A DNA stretch of 64,000 bases from Saprospiraceae bacterium (GTDB taxonomy: Bacteria; Bacteroidota; Bacteroidia; Chitinophagales; Saprospiraceae): NCBI GenBank assembly GCA_030729925.1, contig JANQWK010000016.1:1-64000 (forward strand), given 5' to 3'. The translations under genes and the position numbers were made by a program. The notes under the pieces are model-generated. The model had not been told where the DNA came from. It ran no database searches and saw only the letters and a program-made list of their open reading frames with translations. Within the stretch, counting starts at the first letter, position 1; every line of letters begins with the position of its first letter. Shown here in pieces: positions 43,700 through 54,326 of the stretch.

Positions 43700-45042
43700 A
43701 AATGCAGGATATTCGGGTGGTCTATTTTGTGGGAATTGGCGGAATTGGCATGAGTGCCCTGGCGCGTTATTTTTTGCGGGAGGGTAAAACAGTATATGGA
43801 TATGACCGTTCGGAGAGTGCGCTGACCCGAGTGCTTGTGGAGGAGGGGGCGCATATTGTATATGAAGACAAGGTATCTTTGGTTCCGGCGGGAGTAGATC
43901 TGGTGGTCTATACGCCTGCTGTGGCAACTACCCAGGCGATACTGGCGTACTTTTTGGAGGGGGGCTACCCTGTGATGAAGCGCTCGGAGGTATTGGGTTT
44001 GATTAGTCGGAGTAGTCGGGTGATAGCCATTGCGGGTACGCATGGCAAAACCACCACGACCAGTCTGCTTACCTGGTTGCTTCGCGCTTGCGGGGTGGAC
44101 TGTTCGGCATTTTTGGGGGGAATTTCCAATAATTTTGCCTCCAATTTTGTTGCCGGGAGCAGTGACTGGGTGGTTGTGGAAGCGGACGAATACGACCGTT
44201 CCTTTCTGACCTTATCACCGACGATGGCCGGGATCATTGCGATGGATCCGGATCACCTGGAGATTTACGGCACGCCGGAGAATATGTTTTCCAGTGGTTT
44301 TCTGGCCTTTGCCAATCAGTTGACTCCGGGAGGGACGTTATGGGTTCGGCACGATTTGCGGGGGCATTTTCCCGATAGGGATTGTCTCACCTTTGGCGTA
44401 GGTGCCGGTGATTATCGAGCGGAGGAAGTTCGGGTACAGGGGGGACGTTTTTACTTTGACTTTGTTTTCCCGGAGGGGCGGCTACGCGACTGTAGCATGG
44501 CTTTACCGGGCAGACACAACATCGAAAATGCTACTTTGGCACTTGCCATTGCATCTCGACTGGTTCCAAAGCCGGATCAGCTGGTCGCTGCACTGGCGGA
44601 ATTCAAGGGCATTAAGCGTCGCTTTGAGCGTATCCTGACGGGGGAGGTGGAGTATATAGACGACTATGCCCATCATCCTGAGGAGATCAGAGCAGTCGTT
44701 GGTGCGGCGCGGGAGCTTTTCCCGGGAAAGCGGATAACGGGGGTGTTTCAGCCCCATTTGTACAGCAGGACTAATGACCTGGCGGAAGGATTTGCGGGCG
44801 CATTGGACCTGCTCGACGAGGCCATTTTGCTGCCCTTATACCCGGCGCGCGAATTGCCGATACCCGGAGTATCGGCGCTGACGATTTTGGACAGGATGCG
44901 GTTGGAAAAGCGGGTGTTGCTTTCGAAAGAAGCGCTCCTGGAACGATTGGAGGGAGCGGAGGTGGAGGTCTTACTGACGATAGGTGCCGGCGACATAGAC
45001 CGTTTGGTAGCGCCGATACAAGAATTATTGAACAAAAAATAG
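43696..45042 (+). CDS. murC: UDP-N-acetylmuramate: L-alanine ligase
   Basis: Mur ligase of 448 residues that starts stem-peptide synthesis. N-terminal VYFVGIGGIGMSALARYF binds UDP-MurNAc; the ATP loop is IAGTHGKTTTTSLLTW near 114-129; VEADEYDRSFL and DDYAHHPEEI are the conserved MurC stretches. Length is normal and no ddl domain is fused. It overlaps murG by 4 nt and is followed 3 nt later by ftsQ. Confidence 0.96.
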   Translation: MKMQDIRVVYFVGIGGIGMSALARYFLREGKTVYGYDRSESALTRVLVEEGAHIVYEDKVSLVPAGVDLVVYTPAVATTQAILAYFLEGGYPVMKRSEVLGLISRSSRVIAIAGTHGKTTTTSLLTWLLRACGVDCSAFLGGISNNFASNFVAGSSDWVVVEADEYDRSFLTLSPTMAGIIAMDPDHLEIYGTPENMFSSGFLAFANQLTPGGTLWVRHDLRGHFPDRDCLTFGVGAGDYRAEEVRVQGGRFYFDFVFPEGRLRDCSMALPGRHNIENATLALAIASRLVPKPDQLVAALAEFKGIKRRFERILTGEVEYIDDYAHHPEEIRAVVGAARELFPGKRITGVFQPHLYSRTNDLAEGFAGALDLLDEAILLPLYPARELPIPGVSALTILDRMRLEKRVLLSKEALLERLEGAEVEVLLTIGAGDIDRLVAPIQELLNKK

Positions 45043-45045
45043 CGG

Positions 45046-45849
45046 ATGTCGTACCTAACCCGGATACAAAAAAGGTTGCCAAAGGAGGCTTGGGATTCGA
45101 TGCGAAGGCTGGCGAATCTCGCAGGTATCTTTTTGGTATTGGCCATCCTGATCGCTGCCATGGAGCGCAAGGAAGCGCGGGTCGTAAACCGGGTGGTGGT
45201 GGAGATCAACCCTTTGGAAGAGGATCGTTATCTGATTGACTCTTCCGATGTTGTGCGAATCATTGTCCGTACATTCGGATATGGACTTGAAAACTTGCCC
45301 TTAGCGCGGGTAGAAACCGAGCGGTTGGAGCGGGTATTGGAAGAAGATCCCTTTGTGTCGGAAGCGGAAGTTTTTGTAGATGCCGAGGTAAACGTCCACA
45401 TCGCGATCGAACAGCGCGAACCGATATTGCGGGTGATGGACAGCAGTGGTAAGCAATATTATCTGGATGCAGCGGGAAATCAGTTGCCGCTATCGTCGCA
45501 TTACACGCCGAGGATACTGGTAGCAACGGGTAACATTCCGCCGTATGTAACGGATTTTATGGAAAAAGAGGCTTATGTACTGAAAGATCTGTTCCTTTTG
45601 GCGCAGCTGATTTTGGACGATAAGTTTTTGAAGCCGATGACCGAGCAGATCCACGTGGGGAATAACCGGGAATTTACCTTGATTCCCAAACTGGGTCGCC
45701 AGAAAATTTTGCTGGGGCGCGCGCAGCACCTGGAGGAAAAATTGGATTATTTGAAATTGTATTATGAAAAGGCGCTGCCTATTTCCGGTTGGAAAAAGTA
45801 CCGTGCCCTGGATTTGAGATACAAGGGTCAGATTATAGGAGTAGAGTAA
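45046..45849 (+). CDS. ftsQ: Cell division protein FtsQ
   Basis: Bitopic inner-membrane protein of 267 residues. One transmembrane helix (about 25-41, LAGIFLVLAILIAAM) is followed by a periplasmic POTRA-like region (about 48-125) with LERVLEEDPFVSEAEV and VNVHIAIEQREPILRV, then a beta domain with the conserved YYLDAAGNQLPL. Its place between murC and ftsA fits. It would act with the FtsL-like protein to control FtsW/FtsI. Confidence 0.92.
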   Translation: MSYLTRIQKRLPKEAWDSMRRLANLAGIFLVLAILIAAMERKEARVVNRVVVEINPLEEDRYLIDSSDVVRIIVRTFGYGLENLPLARVETERLERVLEEDPFVSEAEVFVDAEVNVHIAIEQREPILRVMDSSGKQYYLDAAGNQLPLSSHYTPRILVATGNIPPYVTDFMEKEAYVLKDLFLLAQLILDDKFLKPMTEQIHVGNNREFTLIPKLGRQKILLGRAQHLEEKLDYLKLYYEKALPISGWKKYRALDLRYKGQIIGVE

Positions 45850-45892
45850 TTAGCGGATCTTTGCTTTGTTGGAACAGATAAATGGTCTATTT

Positions 45893-47200
45893 ATGGATAA
45901 TGCTCAGGATCAATCAAATGTAACGGTAGCCATAGACATTGGCACCACGAAGATATGTGCGGTAGCTGCCAGGAGGGATCCTCATGGGAGGGTAGAGGTA
46001 TTGGGCTTCGGCAAGGTCAACTCGGAGGGGGTTTTGCGTGGGGTGGTATCCAATATTGAAAAAACGGTTCGTGCGATCCAGGAGGCGGTCACCCTTGCGG
46101 AAAAAGCCGCGGGTATGAAGTTTGAAGTGGTGCATGTGGGTATCGCCGGTCAGCATATCCGAAGTCTGCAGCATCGCGGCATCCTGACGCGCGACAACAA
46201 CCATACGGAGATCAGTCAGGGGGATATTGACCGATTGATTTCGGACATGTACAAACTGGTTTTGCCGCCAGGCGACAAAATTTTGCATGTGATTCCGCAG
46301 GAATATACGGTGGACAATGAGCAGGGTATTGCAGACCCGATCGGGATGTCGGGCGTGCGCCTGGAGGCCAATTTTCACATCATCACCGGACAGATCAGCG
46401 CTTCCAGCAATATTTATCGCTGTGTGGACAGGACGGGGCTAAAGGTGGCTTCCATGACCTTGGAGCCGATTGCTTCTGCTGCGGCCGTGCTGAATCCGGA
46501 AGAGAAGGAAGCGGGTGTGGTATTGGTGGATATTGGGGGCGGGACAACAGATATTACAATATTCAAGGACGGGATTATCCGTCATACGGCGGTGATTCCT
46601 TTCGGCGGAAATGTGATTACAAATGACATTAAGGAAGGATGTACCGTGATGGCGAACCAGGCGGAGAAGCTGAAGATCAAATTTGGCTCGGCTATGGCAG
46701 ATGAGGTGTATGAAAACCGGATCATTACGATTCCGGGGCTTCGCGGACGCGATCCAAGGGAGATTTTAGAGCGCAACCTGGCTATGATCATCCAGGCGAG
46801 GGTAGAGGAGGTGTTGGATTATGTGCTGTCTGAGGTAAAGCGCTCGGGCTACGAGCGCAAATTGATCGCAGGGATTGTGTTTACCGGCGGCGGAGCCTTG
46901 TTAAACCACATTGACAAACTGGCCGAGTACCACACCGGGATGAGCGCCCGGATTGGCGTGCCGGTCGAACACCTGGCGCACGGCTATCTCGAACAACTGG
47001 GTAGTCCCATCTATGCTACTGCTATAGGTTTGTTGCTCAGGGCCTTTGAAAACCCGGCCAAGGTGCTGCCCAAGGAGGCGAAAGCCGCGCCAACGACAGA
47101 AGAGGAACCGGAAGAGGACGAGCGCTCGGGCAAATGGTACGAGCAACTGTTTAAAAAGACAAAAGAGTGGTTTGAAGCCGAACCCGATTCGGAGTTTTAG
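45893..47200 (+). CDS. ftsA: Cell division protein FtsA
   Basis: Actin-like ATPase of 435 residues that anchors FtsZ filaments to the membrane. Motifs: VAIDIGTTKICAVAARR (phosphate 1), the 1C-domain stretch with MSGVRLEANFHIITGQ, VVLVDIGGGTTDITIF (phosphate 2) and GIVFTGGGALLNHID (adenosine). The C-terminal amphipathic helix WYEQLFKKTKEWF is the membrane-targeting sequence. The ATG at 45893 is preferred; two adjacent TTG codons at 45866 are in frame and would add 9 residues. Confidence 0.95.
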   Translation: MDNAQDQSNVTVAIDIGTTKICAVAARRDPHGRVEVLGFGKVNSEGVLRGVVSNIEKTVRAIQEAVTLAEKAAGMKFEVVHVGIAGQHIRSLQHRGILTRDNNHTEISQGDIDRLISDMYKLVLPPGDKILHVIPQEYTVDNEQGIADPIGMSGVRLEANFHIITGQISASSNIYRCVDRTGLKVASMTLEPIASAAAVLNPEEKEAGVVLVDIGGGTTDITIFKDGIIRHTAVIPFGGNVITNDIKEGCTVMANQAEKLKIKFGSAMADEVYENRIITIPGLRGRDPREILERNLAMIIQARVEEVLDYVLSEVKRSGYERKLIAGIVFTGGGALLNHIDKLAEYHTGMSARIGVPVEHLAHGYLEQLGSPIYATAIGLLLRAFENPAKVLPKEAKAAPTTEEEPEEDERSGKWYEQLFKKTKEWFEAEPDSEF

Positions 47201-47244
47201 GCCAAAAGATAAAGTTTGCGATTAATTTATAAAAAAGATAGACT

Positions 47245-48699
47245 ATGCTGTTTGACCTGCCCAGAGACGAAAGCCCCATCATCAAAGTGATTGGTGTAGG
47301 CGGAGGTGGTAGCAATGCGGTTACCCACATGTTTAAACAAGGAATTGTAGGGGTGGACTTTGCTATCTGCAATACGGATGCCCAGGCGATGGAGTTGAGC
47401 CCGGTGCCAACCAAAATACAACTGGGTCCCCACCTCACCGAAGGAAGGGGGGCAGGCTCCAAACCGAATATCGGCAAAATGGCCTGCGAGGAGTCCATTG
47501 ATGATGTGCGTACCTACCTCGAGAATAACTGCAAAATGCTGTTTATTACAGCAGGTATGGGTGGCGGAACGGGTACGGGTGCTGCTCCGATTATTGCCAA
47601 AACCGCCCAAGAGATGGATATCCTGACCGTTGCGATCGTGACCCTGCCTTTCGCTTTTGAAGGCCGACGCCGGACTTCCCAAGGTATGGATGGCTTGATC
47701 GAGTTGAAGAATAATGTGGATACTCTGATTATTATTTCGAACGACAAACTCCGGCAGATCCACGGCAATCTTTCTATTTCCCACGCTTTTGCAGAGGCCG
47801 ATAATATCCTGACGACCGCTGCCAAGGGGATTGCAGAGATCATCACGGTGCCGGGCTATGTCAACGTGGACTTCGAGGATGTGAATACCGTTATGCGCAG
47901 CAGCGGGGTGGCTATCATGGGTACGGCTCAAGCCGAAGGCGACGATCGCGCCAAGCGGGCAGTGGACGAGGCATTGCATTCCCCCTTGTTGGAAGACAAC
48001 GACATCCGGGGCGCACAGCATATCCTGTTGAACATCGCTTCCGGTAAACGGGAGGTGACCATGGATGAAATTTTTGAAATTACCGAATTTATCCAGCAGG
48101 AAGCCGGTTTCGGTACGGACCTGATCTGGGGTAATTGCTACGACGAAACCCTGGGCGACAAAATCAGCGTTACCGTGATCGCTACCGGATTCGAGGGCAA
48201 ACAGTCCGGTCGCCATCACGCCGATCAAACCGGACGCATCGTGGTAAGTCTGGATGATGATCAGCCCAACAAAAAAGGCAAGCAGCCATTCCAAAGCTTG
48301 TTCGACATCGGCTTCCAAGGCAATGAGCAGCCGGATTCCAATACGTTTGAGTTCAAGGGAGTGCGCACTCCTGCGGAAAAAACACCAAAGGAGACACGTC
48401 CCACCCACACAGAACCCTACGTGCGGGAAGAGGAAAAGGAACGGGCAGCAGATGCCCTCCGCCAGGAAAGAGAGCGGGAACGCCAACGGAAGGAGAAATT
48501 GCGTGCGAATGTGGTAAAACTCAATAATCCCCAAAATATCGTCGAACTGGAGAACGAACCCGCGTACATGCGCAGGGGCGTAGAACTGGAAGATATGCCG
48601 GATGCCTCGCACGATCAACGCTCGCGCTGGACGATTGGCGATGATGAGGATACCGATTTTTATTCCCGTAGCTCATTTTTACACGGAAATCAAGATTAA
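47245..48699 (+). CDS. ftsZ: Cell division GTPase FtsZ
   Basis: Tubulin homologue of 484 residues forming the cytokinetic ring. The N-terminal loop VGGGGSNAVTHM is near 16-27, and the GTP signature GGGTGTG is at 106-112. The synergy-loop region MDEIFEITEFIQQEAG is near 272. The core ends near 330; a charged Glu/Arg-rich linker follows and a short C-terminal peptide ends FLHGNQD, which replaces the proteobacterial tail and resembles the Bacteroidota version that binds FtsA. It is the last gene of the cluster, 44 nt after ftsA. Confidence 0.97.
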   Translation: MLFDLPRDESPIIKVIGVGGGGSNAVTHMFKQGIVGVDFAICNTDAQAMELSPVPTKIQLGPHLTEGRGAGSKPNIGKMACEESIDDVRTYLENNCKMLFITAGMGGGTGTGAAPIIAKTAQEMDILTVAIVTLPFAFEGRRRTSQGMDGLIELKNNVDTLIIISNDKLRQIHGNLSISHAFAEADNILTTAAKGIAEIITVPGYVNVDFEDVNTVMRSSGVAIMGTAQAEGDDRAKRAVDEALHSPLLEDNDIRGAQHILLNIASGKREVTMDEIFEITEFIQQEAGFGTDLIWGNCYDETLGDKISVTVIATGFEGKQSGRHHADQTGRIVVSLDDDQPNKKGKQPFQSLFDIGFQGNEQPDSNTFEFKGVRTPAEKTPKETRPTHTEPYVREEEKERAADALRQERERERQRKEKLRANVVKLNNPQNIVELENEPAYMRRGVELEDMPDASHDQRSRWTIGDDEDTDFYSRSSFLHGNQD

Positions 48700-48767
48700 T
48701 CGCATTCAGTATTGATAATTCCCGGTTAATTTTCAATTAGCTATACTATTTATCAGCTATTCTGCCT

Positions 48768-48775
48768 TACCTTTG
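48768..48775 (+). promoter_or_regulatory. -7 promoter element of typA
   Basis: TACCTTTG matches TAnnTTTG exactly, 32 nt before the typA start, inside the 108-nt gap after ftsZ. No strong terminator separates ftsZ from typA. Confidence 0.6.
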
Positions 48776-48807
48776 CGGCGCCTTTCGTAATGGTAAAAAA
48801 GAATTGA

Positions 48808-50622
48808 ATGCAAAACATCAGAAACGTCGCCATCATTGCACACGTTGACCACGGCAAAACTACCCTGGTTGACAAGATGCTGCTTTCCGGCCAGTTGTTT
48901 AAGGATCATGAAACACCCGGGGAGTTAATTCTGGACAACAATGACTTGGAGCGAGAACGCGGGATTACCATCCTGTCTAAAAATGTATCCATCAACTACA
49001 AGGATACCAAAATTAATATTATTGATACCCCTGGCCACAGCGATTTTGGCGGAGAGGTAGAGCGTGTACTCAACCTCGCAGATGGGGTTTTACTACTCGT
49101 GGATGCTTTCGAAGGGCCTATGCCCCAGACCCGCTTCGTACTGAAAAAAGCTATCGAGCTGGGCCTGAAGCCTATTGTGGTGATCAACAAGGTGGACAAA
49201 CTGAATTGTACTCCCGATGAGGCACAGGAAGCGGTGTTTGACCTGATGATCAGCTTGGATGCTACCGAAGAACAGCTCGATTTTCCTACCCTTTTCGGCT
49301 CTGCCAAAAATGGGTGGATGAGTACCGACTGGAAAAAACCGACTACTACAATTTTTCCTTTGCTGGATGCGATCCTGGAGCATATTCCTGCACCTGTGGC
49401 GCACGAGGGTAGCTTGCAGATGCTCGTGACTTCCATTGATTTTTCTAAATACCTGGGCCGGATGGCCATCGGACGGGTTCACCGCGGTGGTCTGCAAAAC
49501 GGACAGATGATTTCCCTGGTCAAAAAGGACGGTGCGATTTCCCGATGGAAGGTGCGGGATTTGTTTGTGTTTGAAGGATTTGGCCGCGCTAAGGTGGATG
49601 CTGTATCCGGAGGGGAAATTTGCGCGATCCTGGGCGTAGAGGATTTCGAAATTGGAGATACGATTGCCGATTTTGAAAATCCCGAACAACTGACGCCCAT
49701 CGCGATTGATGAGCCTACCATGAGCATGTTGTTCACGATCAACGATTCTCCTTTCTTCGGACAAGAAGGCAAGTTTGTGACTTCCCGACATATTAAGGAG
49801 CGTCTTGAGAAAGAATTGGAGAAGAACCTGGCTCTACGGGTACAGGATACCGACAGCTCGGATTCGTTTCGGGTCTATGGACGTGGGGTATTGCACTTGG
49901 CTGTACTGATCGAAACGATGCGCAGAGAGGGCTACGAGCTCCAAATCGGACAGCCCCAGGTAATTATGAAGCGCATAGACGGGGTATTGAGCGAACCGGT
50001 CGAGGAGCTGACCATTGACTTGCCGGACGATATTTCAGGTAAGGCGATCGAATTGGTGACCCGAAGAAAGGGGACCATCATTTCGATGGAGAGCAAAGCA
50101 GATCGCGCGATCCTGAAGTTTGAGATTCCTTCTCGGGGTATCATCGGGCTTCGTAGTGTGATGCTGACCACTACAGCCGGGGAGGCTACCATGACCCACC
50201 GGTTTATCGAGTTCCAGCCACACAAAGGCGAGATTCCCGGCCGTATCAACGGATCCTTGATCTCGATGGAGACAGGTAAGTCTATTCCTTATAGTATTTT
50301 CAACCTGCAGGACAGGGGTAAGTTTTTTGTGGAGTCCAACGTGGATATCTACGAGGGACAGGTTGTGGGTGAAAACAGTCGCCCGGGTGACCTGGTGGTG
50401 AACCTGACCAAGACCAAAAAACTGACCAACATGCGTTCTTCAGGTGCGGATGACAAACTCAAACTGGTTCCGCCCAAGCGTTTTACGCTGGAGGAGGCAC
50501 TGGAATATATCCAGGAGGACGAATATGTAGAGGTGACTCCTGCTTCTATCCGCTTGCGCAAGGTTTATCTGAAAGAGCACGAGCGCAAACGCTCCAAAAA
50601 TGCTTCTGCAGCACAGTTGTAA
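48808..50622 (+). CDS. typA: Ribosome-associated GTPase TypA/BipA
   Basis: Translational GTPase of 604 residues that binds the 70S ribosome and helps growth under stress or cold. G-motifs are intact: AHVDHGKT (11-18), the switch-[23 protein letters not shown] and NKVDK. EF-G-like domains II, III and V follow, and the unique C-terminal domain ends near 600. Length matches the family. It ends 1 nt from the convergent TonB receptor gene. Confidence 0.97.
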   Translation: MQNIRNVAIIAHVDHGKTTLVDKMLLSGQLFKDHETPGELILDNNDLERERGITILSKNVSINYKDTKINIIDTPGHSDFGGEVERVLNLADGVLLLVDAFEGPMPQTRFVLKKAIELGLKPIVVINKVDKLNCTPDEAQEAVFDLMISLDATEEQLDFPTLFGSAKNGWMSTDWKKPTTTIFPLLDAILEHIPAPVAHEGSLQMLVTSIDFSKYLGRMAIGRVHRGGLQNGQMISLVKKDGAISRWKVRDLFVFEGFGRAKVDAVSGGEICAILGVEDFEIGDTIADFENPEQLTPIAIDEPTMSMLFTINDSPFFGQEGKFVTSRHIKERLEKELEKNLALRVQDTDSSDSFRVYGRGVLHLAVLIETMRREGYELQIGQPQVIMKRIDGVLSEPVEELTIDLPDDISGKAIELVTRRKGTIISMESKADRAILKFEIPSRGIIGLRSVMLTTTAGEATMTHRFIEFQPHKGEIPGRINGSLISMETGKSIPYSIFNLQDRGKFFVESNVDIYEGQVVGENSRPGDLVVNLTKTKKLTNMRSSGADDKLKLVPPKRFTLEEALEYIQEDEYVEVTPASIRLRKVYLKEHERKRSKNASAAQL

Positions 50623-50623
50623 G

Positions 50624-53293
50624 TTAAAACTTCCACTGTAGGCTGGCACTGACCGTTCGGGACAGAAGATTGGTTTCTGTCCCGAATATTCCCGTCTTCG
50701 GGGGCTTTCCGGCTTCTCTCGCCCCGTCCAGCAGGTACAGATACTGCACATATCCTACATTGCGGTTGTTGAGTACGTTAAATACATTTACACCCAGCTC
50801 CAGTTTGTTTTTCCCGAAGGGGATCCGATAATTGATGCCCAAGTCCATCCGGTGATAATCGGGCAGGTAGTTTTGCCTGTCTTCAAAGCGCACATCCCGC
50901 CGATCTGTGATGGGGGCGTCTATGCGTGCAAGATCGAGATAGGGTCTGCCGCTGGCAAAAACATAGGTAAAACCGAAGTTCCAGTTGTTGCGCCGATAAT
51001 TACCGGCGAGTTGTAGCTGGTGCCTGCGATCGTCTTGGGCGGGAAAGGGGTCGCCGAAATTGATATCAGGGAAGGTGTGGATGGTTTTGCTCAAGGTATA
51101 GGAAAGCAGTCCGGTGAGTGCTCCGGACGACTTTTCGAGCAATAGATCCAGGCCGCGGGTTTGTCTGCTGCCTTCAAAAAAGCGAAAGCGGCTGATGAGT
51201 TCTGCGCCGGATGCCTGTGCCGCCAGTCCCGGTTTGCCGAGGGCGTACTCCACAATCCCAACGGTATGATTCTGATAAAACTCAAGGTCAAATTTCAGGG
51301 TATTGCCGGGTATGCTGAAGCCTGCCATCCACTGGCTGGATCGGGCTACCGGAAAGGGGGCTTCTCCGCCGAGCATCCAGAAGGAGGCCGTTCGGCCAAA
51401 CTGATTTTCGTGGGTGGCTTCTTGGAGGAACTGGTAGTCTAGTCCGGTAAATCCCTTGACCACGAGGCGTTCTTCGATTTTCCGACTCAGGTTGATCCGG
51501 GGGGAAAAGTACATCTTTTGGGTAGGGCTGTACCAGGTGCTGCGCAAGGCGGCGCTGAGGAGCCAGCCTCCGGGGTAATCCGCCTGCCATTGCGCAAAAC
51601 CGGTGTGGAGACCGGCCTTTTGGGCTTTGGAGAAGTAATTGGTGCTGCCTTGGGTGAAGTCGGACGAGACTTGGTAGCCGGTAAATTGGTAGCCAAAACT
51701 CAGTTCGTGGCCGGGTCGCCACTGCCAGTCGTTTTTCCAGTTGACATCGCGGGTAAGGACTTCCTGAGTACTGGCGAATCCGGTTTGCAGGGTATCTATT
51801 AGCGCTATTCCCTGTCGGAAAACCTTGCTTTCTACCCGGTTATCACTGTTGAAGTCCGAGCCACTCAGGACAAGTTTGCTGGTAAGACGGTCACTCCAAT
51901 CCTTTTTTAGCTGAAAGCTGTAACCGCTGTTGCGCCACTGACTCTCTTCGTCAAACAGTTCCGTGTTGCGAATGGGCTTGCGGTCGAGAAAATTGATGAA
52001 GGTCTTTTCGAACGCATAAGTGTAATTGTCTTTGCTTTGAAAGTAATTGGCTTCGGCATACAGACTTGAATCCGGCGACCAGGACCATTTGGCATTGGCA
52101 TCGTGGAAACGGAAGCTGGGATCGGCAGAAAAAACAGATCGAAAATTGTTGGGGAGCTCTTCTTCGAGGATTTTCGAAGGATTGACATAGTCAAAAAGTC
52201 CGGAATTGGCGGCATTGTCGAAGGTCGTTCTGCCGGCCAGCGACAAGCCGCTTTTGGAACCCAGGGGTGCCAGCAGCCAGGCGTCTGCGCTGAGGTTGTT
52301 GAGCTGAACACCGCCTGTGAGCTTACTGGTTTGTGGGTTTTGGGTCCTGATATCAATCAATCCCGCAGTGCGCCCGCCGTATTCCACCGGGAAAGCATTT
52401 TTGTAGAGGTCTATTTGATCCACGATAGCACCGTTGACGGCGCTGAAAATCCCCAGGAAGTGATCCACTTGGATGAGGGGAATGCCATCGAGGAGCACCA
52501 TATTTTCGCTGGCTTTGGCGCCTCTGATTTTGAGTCCGGCCGAAATGTCATTACTCGCCATCACGCCGGGTAGCAGTTGGAGTTTGCGCATGGGGTCATT
52601 GATCCCCGCGAGGGTAGGAAGCGCGCCAAAGGTAGCTGGATTGATCCGGATGGCGTGTTCTGAGGGGATGGCAGAGACAATCGGCAACCGGTCTGTGACG
52701 ACAACCGGGATAAATTCCAGCACCTGGGGTTCCATCAAAACCGTAAGCTCCCCGGAAGTTTGAAATTGTTGCAGGGCAACCTGTTGATGCGTGTAGCCGA
52801 GGTAGCTGATGTCCAGATAAGAAGAGTCGGTCGTGTTGTCCAACGCGATGCTGAACAAACCCTGGGCATTGCTGACCGTACCGGTACGGCTTTTCGGGTG
52901 AAAAACAGACGCGAAGGGCAGGGGTTCTCCCGTGTGTTTGTCGCGAACCACGCCTGATAGGATAGGTATGTTTGGTGTTTGGAGAGGGATGACTGCCCGA
53001 ATCAACACTTGATCGGGTTTGAGCAACCGATAGCTTAGCCCGGTATTGCGCAGGACTGCATCCAGGGCAGCCACCAAAGTGCCGTTGGGGAGTGGTGCAC
53101 TCGTGAACAGTCCTTCCACCGCCTCAGGATCGTAAGCGACCTGAACTTGGTAAGTGTCACGGATTAGGTGCAGCGCCTGTTCGAGGCTGAGTGGGGTGCG
53201 TGGGCGAGGGTTCTGTGCAGGTAACCCGATCTGCAGCAGGCAAAAAAACAAGCTAGACAAGATCGCTTTTGGGAAGAAGGATCCTTGCAGCAT
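50624..53293 (-). CDS. TonB-dependent outer-membrane receptor with STN signalling domain
   Basis: Outer-membrane transporter/transducer of 889 residues, FecA-like in layout. A signal peptide (1-26) is followed by an STN (secretin/TonB N-terminal) domain at about 34-98 (LSLEQALHLIRDTYQVQVAY) and a carboxypeptidase-regulatory-like beta domain at about 112-195. The plug is at about 215-320 (LPTLAGINDPMRKLQLLPGV). The rest is a 22-strand-type barrel ending in the aromatic SASLQWKF. The STN domain would contact the FecR protein encoded just upstream. The substrate is unknown. It lies 6 nt after the FecR gene. Confidence 0.93.
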   Translation of the reverse strand: MLQGSFFPKAILSSLFFCLLQIGLPAQNPRPRTPLSLEQALHLIRDTYQVQVAYDPEAVEGLFTSAPLPNGTLVAALDAVLRNTGLSYRLLKPDQVLIRAVIPLQTPNIPILSGVVRDKHTGEPLPFASVFHPKSRTGTVSNAQGLFSIALDNTTDSSYLDISYLGYTHQQVALQQFQTSGELTVLMEPQVLEFIPVVVTDRLPIVSAIPSEHAIRINPATFGALPTLAGINDPMRKLQLLPGVMASNDISAGLKIRGAKASENMVLLDGIPLIQVDHFLGIFSAVNGAIVDQIDLYKNAFPVEYGGRTAGLIDIRTQNPQTSKLTGGVQLNNLSADAWLLAPLGSKSGLSLAGRTTFDNAANSGLFDYVNPSKILEEELPNNFRSVFSADPSFRFHDANAKWSWSPDSSLYAEANYFQSKDNYTYAFEKTFINFLDRKPIRNTELFDEESQWRNSGYSFQLKKDWSDRLTSKLVLSGSDFNSDNRVESKVFRQGIALIDTLQTGFASTQEVLTRDVNWKNDWQWRPGHELSFGYQFTGYQVSSDFTQGSTNYFSKAQKAGLHTGFAQWQADYPGGWLLSAALRSTWYSPTQKMYFSPRINLSRKIEERLVVKGFTGLDYQFLQEATHENQFGRTASFWMLGGEAPFPVARSSQWMAGFSIPGNTLKFDLEFYQNHTVGIVEYALGKPGLAAQASGAELISRFRFFEGSRQTRGLDLLLEKSSGALTGLLSYTLSKTIHTFPDINFGDPFPAQDDRRHQLQLAGNYRRNNWNFGFTYVFASGRPYLDLARIDAPITDRRDVRFEDRQNYLPDYHRMDLGINYRIPFGKNKLELGVNVFNVLNNRNVGYVQYLYLLDGAREAGKPPKTGIFGTETNLLSRTVSASLQWKF

Positions 53294-53299
53294 GGGGGA

Positions 53300-54292
53300 T
53301 TATTGAGGGTTTGTAGTCGTTCTTTCTATCTTGATAATACGATCATTTATGGAATAATTCAACTGCTTGGGCCAGCAAATGGCCTGTAGCGCCAGTTCGA
53401 GGTTGTCTTTTTCGAAAAATCCGGTGTAATAGCTGTCGAGCGTACTGGAGTCTGCCTGGATGAGCACATCGAACTGTCGCTGGAGTTCGTCAAAAACGAC
53501 GGACAGGCGTTCGTTGTCAAACTCAAACAAGCCCCTTTGCCAGGCAGGTCCTTTGGGGTCTTTCCCTGCGGAAAAACTCGCGAACGTTCCGCCGGTCAAC
53601 TGCACGCCCATGCCAGGTTCCAGCACGACCGCTTCGGACTGATTGTTCGCGGCCACGCGGACTTTTCCTTCAAAGCAAACCACTTTGAATGCGCCCTCCC
53701 GGGCAAAAACGTTGAAGGCGGTCCCCAGAACGGTTATGGTGCCATCGGGAGTCAGCACTTCGAAAGAACTGCCCTTTCGCACCTCGAAATATGCCTCGCC
53801 CTGGAGTTCCAGAGATCTGTTTTCCGACCAGCCATCCGGATCAAAACGGACACTGGACAGCGCGTTGAGCGTAACCGTTGATCCATCGGGCAGGGTATAG
53901 ACCAGGGACTCTCCGATAGTAGTTTGTATAGATAGGGTGTCATCTGTCAATAAAAACCTTGCGATCAGCAGTACGGCCATGGAAGCTGCCACGGCGAGGG
54001 GCAGGAGAAGGCGAAGTCGGGATTGTTTGGGTGTTGCGCTTTCGGGATGCTGTCCGGTTTGGATTTTTTCCCAGAGGGCATCCACCCGGTCATCGCTGAT
54101 CGTTTTCGGAGCAAAATCAATCGCCCTAACCAGGGATTTCGCTGCTTCCACCACGGCAGCCTTATCCGGATTGTCCCGTATCCATTTTTCCCAAAATCGG
54201 TGATCGGCGAGGGGGTGCTGTTTTGCCCAGCGAATGAACGAACTATCCTGGGCAAGTTCTTCCATGGTGTATTCCCGGTAGTTGTGATTCAT
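53300..54292 (-). CDS. FecR-type anti-sigma factor
   Basis: Inner-membrane sigma regulator of 330 residues. A cytoplasmic N-terminal region (1-90) likely binds the ECF sigma factor. One transmembrane helix is at about 93-115 (LRLLLPLAVAASMAVLLIAR). The periplasmic FecR domain (about 120-235) has TIGESLVYTLPDGSTVTLNA and GEAYFEVRKG, and the C-terminal DUF4974 domain (about 250-325) resembles an STN fold. The start at 54292 (MNHNYREYTM) avoids reading into the sigma gene; the longer frame overlaps it. It lies 34 nt after the sigma gene. Confidence 0.93.
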   Translation of the reverse strand: MNHNYREYTMEELAQDSSFIRWAKQHPLADHRFWEKWIRDNPDKAAVVEAAKSLVRAIDFAPKTISDDRVDALWEKIQTGQHPESATPKQSRLRLLLPLAVAASMAVLLIARFLLTDDTLSIQTTIGESLVYTLPDGSTVTLNALSSVRFDPDGWSENRSLELQGEAYFEVRKGSSFEVLTPDGTITVLGTAFNVFAREGAFKVVCFEGKVRVAANNQSEAVVLEPGMGVQLTGGTFASFSAGKDPKGPAWQRGLFEFDNERLSVVFDELQRQFDVLIQADSSTLDSYYTGFFEKDNLELALQAICWPKQLNYSINDRIIKIERTTTNPQ

Positions 54293-54326
54293 ATCTTTGA
54301 TGCTTAATGGTATGCAAGATAATCTT

